The notes under the pieces: model-generated
The model's input: the letters and a program-made list of their open reading frames with translations, nothing else
What the model was told of the DNA's origin: nothing
The model's database searches: none
Shown here: in pieces, positions 6,670 to 10,505 of the stretch
Position numbering within the stretch: position 1 is the first letter of the stretch
Layout of the letters: each line of letters opens with the position of its first letter
DNA from: DATDOY01 sp035293045
GTDB lineage: Bacteria > Actinomycetota > Acidimicrobiia > IMCC26256 > JACPCJ01
Direction: 5' to 3'
NCBI GenBank assembly: GCA_035293045.1
Contig: DATDOY010000053.1
Span: 1 to 10,505, forward strand
Length of the DNA stretch: 10,505 nucleotides
Made by a program: the position numbers and the translations under genes

Positions 6670-7079
6670 TGGCCAAGACGGACGCCAATCCCCCGATGCC
6701 GGAGTTCTCGGCCGAGTACGTGCTCGCCGAAGTCGACACCGCCTACCTCGGTGAGTCGGTGAAGCCCAAGCAGTTCCTGCACATCGATCAGCAGGAGTGC
6801 ATCCTCTGCGAAGGCTGCGTCGACATCTGCCCGTGGAAGTGCATCCACATGCTCTCGGTCGACGCGGTCGACAACGCGGTCAACACCGACGCGCCGGGCG
6901 AAGACCCCGCCGACCACGTGGTCTTCGTGGTCGACGAGGACGTCTGCACGCGCTGCGCGCTCTGCGTCGACCGGTGCCCGACCGGGGTGATCATCCTCGG
7001 CAAGACCGCCTCGGTGGCGTCGGGCGACACCCACTCACGTGATCAGTCACACGGATACGCGTACGGGATGAGGTTCTAA
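6669..7079 (+). CDS. 2x[4Fe-4S] ferredoxin encoded within the cytochrome operon
   Basis: A 136-residue soluble iron-sulfur protein. Two classic CxxCxxCxxxCP motifs are seen: C44, C47, C50, C54 (CILCEGCVDICP) and C93, C96, C99, C103 (CTRCALCVDRCP). Together they should bind two [4Fe-4S] clusters and carry low-potential electrons. An extra Cys (C58, in CPWKC) follows the first motif. The clusters are separated by about 38 residues with an acidic insert (DAPGEDPADH), longer than in small bacterial 8Fe ferredoxins and loosely like NuoI-type subunits. There is no twin-Arg or hydrophobic leader, so it is cytosolic or bound to the inner face of the membrane. The GTG at 6669 overlaps the upstream TAG by one base, with AAGGAGG (6658-6664) 4 nt before it; the frame is open further upstream but only as antisense-like filler. 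It lies 3 bp before the b6 gene. Its redox partner is unknown. Confidence 0.92.
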   Translation: MAKTDANPPMPEFSAEYVLAEVDTAYLGESVKPKQFLHIDQQECILCEGCVDICPWKCIHMLSVDAVDNAVNTDAPGEDPADHVVFVVDEDVCTRCALCVDRCPTGVIILGKTASVASGDTHSRDQSHGYAYGMRF

Positions 7080-7082
7080 GGC

Positions 7083-7868
7083 ATGGCGAACGGAAATGGC
7101 AGCAACGGCCGCGTGAAGGTCGGGGCGAAGGTCGGCGAACACGTCAACAAGGCCAAGGGAAGCCAGTTGTGGTCCTCGATCTTCCGACCCGGCTCGTTCC
7201 TGCGCCAGGGCTACACCGACAGCCCGAGGAACCGCTCCTACGTGATCATGAACAACGTGCTGTACCACCTCCACCCGGTGAAGGTGAAGCGGCACGCGGT
7301 CAAGGTTTCCTACACGCTGTGCCTCGGCGGTCTCTCGTTCTTCCTGTTCATTCTGCTCACCGTCACCGGCATCTTCCTGATGTTCTTCTACCGGCCGACC
7401 GCGGTGCAGGCGTGGAGCGACATCAAGACCCTCGAGACGGCGGTCACCTTCGGCTCGCTCGTGCGCAACATGCACCGCTGGGCCGCCCACCTCATGGTGA
7501 TCTCGGTCTTCTTGCACATGAGCCGGGTCTTCTACCACGGGGCCTACAAGCCGCCGCGGGAGTTCAACTGGGTCATCGGCGTGGTGCTGTTGCTCCTCAC
7601 GCTCCTCCTCTCGTTCACCGGCTACCTCCTGCCGTGGGACCAGCTCGCGCTGTGGGCCGTCACCGTCGGCACCAACATGGGTGGGTTCACCCCGGTGTTC
7701 GGCGACGAGGTCAAGTTCGTGTTGCTCGGTTCCAAGACCGTGAGCGCCGACACACTGCTGCGGTGGTATGTGCTCCATGTGTTGTTCTTGCCGTTCATCA
7801 TCGTCATCTTCATGGCCGTCCACTTCTGGAGGGTCAGAAAAGACGGCGGAATCTCAGGACCCCTGTAG
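7083..7868 (+). CDS. Cytochrome b6-like subunit of a quinol:cytochrome c oxidoreductase (b6c type)
   Basis: A 261-residue integral membrane subunit holding the b hemes. Four helices are visible. Helix B has H131 and H145 (H-x13-H), and helix D has H232 and H247. The 14-residue spacing in helix D is the cytochrome b6 type; mitochondrial-type cytochrome b has 13. The LCLGGLSFF block aligns with the YCLGGIT block of plastid b6, so C80 matches Cys35, the residue that binds heme ci (cn) covalently. FYRPTAVQAW and FTGYLLPWDQLALWAVTVGTN are further b6 hallmarks, and the C-terminus KDGGISGPL resembles b6's ISGPL end. The N-terminus is about 45 residues longer than in plastid b6 and basic. ATG 7083 follows GATGAGG at 9 nt. 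Subunit IV follows 9 bp after the stop. Actinobacteria normally have one long QcrB; this split form is Firmicute- or heliobacteria-like. Confidence 0.95.
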   Translation: MANGNGSNGRVKVGAKVGEHVNKAKGSQLWSSIFRPGSFLRQGYTDSPRNRSYVIMNNVLYHLHPVKVKRHAVKVSYTLCLGGLSFFLFILLTVTGIFLMFFYRPTAVQAWSDIKTLETAVTFGSLVRNMHRWAAHLMVISVFLHMSRVFYHGAYKPPREFNWVIGVVLLLLTLLLSFTGYLLPWDQLALWAVTVGTNMGGFTPVFGDEVKFVLLGSKTVSADTLLRWYVLHVLFLPFIIVIFMAVHFWRVRKDGGISGPL

Positions 7869-7877
7869 GAGCCTGCG

Positions 7878-8801
7878 ATGACCGAAGTCCCTGAACATCT
7901 GCTGGCACGATCCAGGGAGCGCCGCAAGGCGCTCGGGCTCCCCGTCGAGGGCGAGGAGCCGGAGACCGCCACCTCCGGCGAGGGCGGCGGCGAAGGAGGC
8001 GCGCCCCCGCCGGCTCCGCCGGCCGGCGGCCCCGCCGACGAGGGCGACGAGCCTGCGGAGAGCCAACAGCCAGTCCCGGCCGCGGCCGCGAGTGGCAACG
8101 GCGGCGATGGCGGTGCGTACTTCGCCGACATGTCGTCGAAGACCGGCGTGCCGGCGCATTTGCTCGAGCGCTCCGCGCGCCGACGCTCCCAGCTCACCGG
8201 CGAGCCCATGCCGGGTGGAGGTGGAGGCGGAGGGGTCGCCGCGCCCGCCGCCGCCGCCGCCACCGCGGTTGCCCCGGCGCCGGCCATCGTCGGAACCGGT
8301 CCCGGTGGCCACACCCACCGACTGCTCACGGTCGTCAAGGCCGGCTCGATCCAGCAAACCAAGGCGTCGCCGGTCGACAAGGTCCACACGTGGCCGCACC
8401 TGCTCGTCTTCGAGTTCACCGCCCTGTTGGCGGTCACCGCCGTCGTCACGATCTTCTCGGCGCTGGTGCGAGCGCCGCTCCTCGAGCTGGCCGACCCCAA
8501 CCTCACCCCCAACCCATCGAAGGCTCCGTGGTACTTCCTCGGCCTTCAGGAGCTCCTCACCATGTGGCACCCGATGGTGGCGGGCGTGCTCATCCCCGGG
8601 TACGGCCTCGCCGCGTTGGCCGCGGCTCCGTACGTCGACAAGAACCCCCTCAACAACCCGAGCGACCGCAAGTTCGCCGTGTCGCTGTTTACGGTGTTCC
8701 TCGTCGCTGCCGCCATCCTCGCCATCATCGGTTCGTTCTTCCGTGGACCCGGGTTCAACTTCACGTACCCGTGGATCGACGGCGTGTTCTTCGACCTGTA
8801 G
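7878..8801 (+). CDS. Subunit IV-like (PetD-like) cytochrome b C-terminal subunit with long disordered N-terminus
   Basis: A 307-residue protein. Only about 173-290 is the conserved part: three helices (about 173-198, 232-252, 266-288) and the Qo-site region TPNPSKAPWYFLGLQELL (210-227). Here the quinol-binding PEWY tetrad reads APWY, so the usual Glu is absent. Plastid subunit IV is about 160 residues. The extra N-terminal 170 residues are Gly/Pro/Ala/Glu-rich and look disordered, with poly-Gly at 113-119 and poly-Ala near 124-128. They contain two copies of a basic motif: VPEHLLARSRERRKALG (4-20) and VPAHLLERSARRRSQLTG (91-108). ATG 7878 has AGGAG (7867-7871) 6 nt upstream, overlapping the b6 stop. 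It should pair with the b6 subunit to complete the quinol sites. The extension probably lies on the cytosolic side and may tether partners; that is inference. Confidence 0.9.
   Translation: MTEVPEHLLARSRERRKALGLPVEGEEPETATSGEGGGEGGAPPPAPPAGGPADEGDEPAESQQPVPAAAASGNGGDGGAYFADMSSKTGVPAHLLERSARRRSQLTGEPMPGGGGGGGVAAPAAAAATAVAPAPAIVGTGPGGHTHRLLTVVKAGSIQQTKASPVDKVHTWPHLLVFEFTALLAVTAVVTIFSALVRAPLLELADPNLTPNPSKAPWYFLGLQELLTMWHPMVAGVLIPGYGLAALAAAPYVDKNPLNNPSDRKFAVSLFTVFLVAAAILAIIGSFFRGPGFNFTYPWIDGVFFDL
7887..8207 (+). repeat. Duplicated short motif coding region inside the subunit IV gene
   Basis: Codons 4-22 (7887-7943) and 91-110 (8148-8207) encode two versions of V-P-x-H-L-L-x-R-S-x-x-R-R-x-x-L, joined by about 68 low-complexity residues. 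Identities fall at V, P, H, L, L, R, S, R, R and L. The linker DNA is rich in GGC, GCC and GGA repeats. It looks like a repeated short linear motif rather than a folded domain. Confidence 0.75.
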
Positions 8802-8828
8802 GCCAGCAAGGAACTGGAGGAAGCCTTC

Positions 8829-9638
8829 ATGAGCGCCGGCACCGTGCTCCTCATCGCCGTACCGGTCCTGGTTCTCTTGGCCGCGGTCGCGTTCGTCACG
8901 ACGGCCCGCCGACGCGACACCCATCTCGCCGACCTCTCGCGGGAAACCCGACGCGCCGACCGCTCCGCCACCGACGTGATCGAGGGCGACGACGTCGAAG
9001 CCGAAGCCAAGGAGCGGTACACGCAGGCGCCCGCCCCCGCCGCCCCCGCCGCGCCGGCGCTCGACGCCGAGGCGCTGGGGCTCACCCGGCGTCAGTTGCT
9101 CAACCGGGGCATCGCCGCCACGAGCGCCGTCGGCGGTGGCGGCCTCGCCGTCGCCTTCCTCGCCTTCTGCTACCCCAGCGAAGCGACGGGGTTCGGGGCC
9201 AAGATCACCGCCGGGACCGTCGCGGAGATCACCGACTTCATCAAGGCCAACCGCAAGCCGTTCTACGTGCCCGACGCCAAGACCTACCTGACGCCCTACC
9301 CCACAGAAGACGTCGATGCGGCCAAGAAGAACTACGACGACGATCGGCTCTACCCCGGCTTCGAGGCGGGCCTCGTCGCCCTCTTCCAGACGTGCCCTCA
9401 CCTCGGGTGCACGGTGCCGTGGTGCTCGTCGTCGCAGTGGTTCGAGTGCCCGTGCCACGGCTCGAAGTACAACCGCGTCGGTGAGAAGCGAGGCGGCCCC
9501 GCGCCGCGCGGCATGGACCGGTTCCCCATCGTGATCGAGGGCGGCAAGGTCGCCATCGACACGGGCAACCGCATCACCGGCCCGGCCATCGGCACCAACT
9601 CCACGGGCCAAGAGCCCGAAGGCCCGCACTGCGTGTGA
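8829..9638 (+). CDS. Rieske [2Fe-2S] protein of the bc-type complex, two membrane segments
   Basis: A 269-residue iron-sulfur protein that would pass electrons from quinol at the Qo site to the cytochrome c subunit. The cluster boxes are CPHLGC (C189, H191, C194) and CPCHGS (C207, C209, H210). By family analogy C189, H191, C207 and H210 bind the cluster, and C194-C209 form the disulfide. Helix 1 is at about 5-25; a cytosolic loop (26-85) with an Ala/Pro stretch follows; then TRRQLLNRG (86-94), a Tat-like twin-arginine motif, precedes helix 2 (about 95-114). The soluble domain would therefore be Tat-exported. This is between the three-helix actinobacterial QcrA and the single-helix classical Rieske protein. 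The spacing between boxes (12 residues, including an extra C199) is family-like. ATG 8829 follows GGAGG (8816-8820) at 8 nt, 27 bp after subunit IV. Confidence 0.94.
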   Translation: MSAGTVLLIAVPVLVLLAAVAFVTTARRRDTHLADLSRETRRADRSATDVIEGDDVEAEAKERYTQAPAPAAPAAPALDAEALGLTRRQLLNRGIAATSAVGGGGLAVAFLAFCYPSEATGFGAKITAGTVAEITDFIKANRKPFYVPDAKTYLTPYPTEDVDAAKKNYDDDRLYPGFEAGLVALFQTCPHLGCTVPWCSSSQWFECPCHGSKYNRVGEKRGGPAPRGMDRFPIVIEGGKVAIDTGNRITGPAIGTNSTGQEPEGPHCV

Positions 9639-9683
9639 CCCGTTGATGACCAGAGCCCAAACCACACAGCCACAGGAGAACCG

Positions 9684-10505
9684 TTGAGCCTCATCGCCGC
9701 CGCGCCGCTCGACCTGCGCACGACGATCATCGTGGTGAACGTCGCGGCGGGGGTGTTCCTCCTCGGCGTGGGCATCGCCGCCGTCGCCGCCCGGCGCAAG
9801 CGCGAGGTCGTGGCGCCCAATCAGATCGAATACCACGCCGACGACGCGATGGAAGGGCCGCGCCTCGAGCGCGTCCAGGCGTGGGCGCTCGCCATGGTGG
9901 CCCTGATCGCGCTGTCGGTCCCCATGTACTGGCTCATCGAGCCCGACCGGCAAGAGGCGATGGGCGACCAGTTCCTCGAGACCTCGATCGCCCAGGGCGA
10001 GGAGCTGTTCGAGCTCAACGATCCGGAGGCCAACCCACAAGGTCTTGGATGCGCCGGGTGCCACGGCGCCGACGGATCCGGCGGCGCGGCGCCGCCCCAG
10101 ATCATCACGGTCGCCAAGGACGAGGTCGCGGTGGCCGACGGCGCCTTCGACTCCAAGCTTCGCTCGTGTGCGCCCTCACCCGACGACGACGCTCTGCTGC
10201 TGTGCTCGGTCACATGGACGGCGCCGGCGCTCAACACCGTGATGCTGCGCTTCTCACGCGAAGAGGTGCACGACATCATCGCCTACGGTCGGCCGGGCAC
10301 GCCGATGCCCGCCTGGGGCCTCCAGGGCGGCGGCGCCAAGGGCGAGCAGTCGATCGAGAACCTGCTCGACTTCCTCGAGAGCATCCAGCTCGATCCCGAC
10401 GAAGCGAAGGCCGAACAGGCCGACGAGACCGACGGTCGTCTCCTCTACCAAGCCAACTGCGCCCGTTGTCACACCAAGCACTGGTCCTACCTCGACACGT
10501 TCATC
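9684..10505 (+). CDS. Membrane-anchored diheme cytochrome c, C-terminus cut by window edge
   Basis: The frame is open from TTG 9684 to the window end, 274 codons with no stop. TTG was chosen because AGGAG (9674-9678) lies 5 nt upstream and the first helix begins at about residue 13. Two membrane helices are seen (about 13-36 and 63-80). A periplasmic-side c domain then has heme motif CAGCH (C123, C126, H127) and a probable axial Met in GTPMPAWG (M208). A second motif, CARCH (C259, C262, H263), opens another c domain that runs off the end. An insert in the first domain carries a Cys pair (C162, C174) that could form a disulfide. It probably serves as the electron acceptor of the Rieske centre, the role of cytochrome f/c1/QcrC, and passes electrons to a terminal oxidase. 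It differs from the actinobacterial QcrC I know, which is anchored at its C-terminus. Confidence 0.9.
   Translation, partial: MSLIAAAPLDLRTTIIVVNVAAGVFLLGVGIAAVAARRKREVVAPNQIEYHADDAMEGPRLERVQAWALAMVALIALSVPMYWLIEPDRQEAMGDQFLETSIAQGEELFELNDPEANPQGLGCAGCHGADGSGGAAPPQIITVAKDEVAVADGAFDSKLRSCAPSPDDDALLLCSVTWTAPALNTVMLRFSREEVHDIIAYGRPGTPMPAWGLQGGGAKGEQSIENLLDFLESIQLDPDEAKAEQADETDGRLLYQANCARCHTKHWSYLDTFI

Noticed and set aside
8208..8290. Simple-sequence GGA/GCC tract as a possible frameshift or phase-variation site
   Set aside because: The frame continues cleanly into the conserved subunit IV core. The tract is irregular and explained by poly-Gly and poly-Ala coding.
7854..10064. 736-codon minus-strand open frame opposite the cytochrome genes
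   Set aside because: It covers subunit IV, Rieske and cytochrome c genes, all firmly identified on the plus strand. Its product is low-complexity and motif-free.
6061..10505. Standard actinobacterial qcrCAB operon
   Set aside because: Gene order, split cytochrome b, two-helix Rieske and an N-terminally anchored cytochrome c do not fit that pattern, so I did not assign qcr symbols.

Overview
The window is a high-GC stretch, densely packed with genes, from what looks like an actinobacterium. An uncultured or marine Acidimicrobiia-type lineage is my best guess. Supporting signs are GTG/TTG starts, a TANNNT-type -10 box 6 nt before a start codon, an amidohydrolase and a double-hotdog thioesterase of kinds common in actinobacteria, and a MenJ-like reductase pointing to menaquinone respiration. 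The taxonomic call is inference.

Left part (1-4449): a minus-strand metal-dependent amidohydrolase cut by the window edge is divergent from an acyl-CoA thioesterase-like gene. A soluble hybrid histidine kinase (PAS-HisKA-HATPase-REC) follows. It converges, with an 18-bp gap, on an OmpR-type response regulator encoded on the minus strand.

Centre (4450-6060): a minus-strand FAD-dependent geranylgeranyl reductase closely resembling mycobacterial MenJ, which saturates one isoprene unit of menaquinone. The 172-bp divergent intergenic region upstream holds a candidate promoter for the rightward operon, a near-perfect CRP/GlxR-type palindrome and a GC hairpin.

Right part (6061-10505): a tight rightward operon for a quinol:cytochrome c oxidoreductase. 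Its order is an unrecognised four-helix membrane protein, a 2x[4Fe-4S] ferredoxin, a cytochrome b6-like subunit, a subunit IV-like (PetD-like) protein, a Rieske protein and a diheme cytochrome c that runs off the window. This is not the usual actinobacterial QcrCAB layout, which has a long unsplit QcrB. It is a split b6c-type complex: the b6 subunit keeps the Cys that carries covalent heme ci, the H-x13-H and H-x14-H heme ligand spacings, and a C-terminus like that of plastid cytochrome b6. The odd parts are the ferredoxin and unknown membrane protein at the head of the operon, a roughly 170-residue disordered N-terminal extension on subunit IV with a duplicated short basic motif, and an APWY in place of the Qo-site PEWY.

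Together, the divergent MenJ-like gene would tailor the menaquinone that the complex oxidises. The ferredoxin suggests a possible link between low-potential electrons and the quinone pool or heme ci. No RNA genes, insertion sequences or CRISPR arrays were seen, and no gap exceeds 300 bases.
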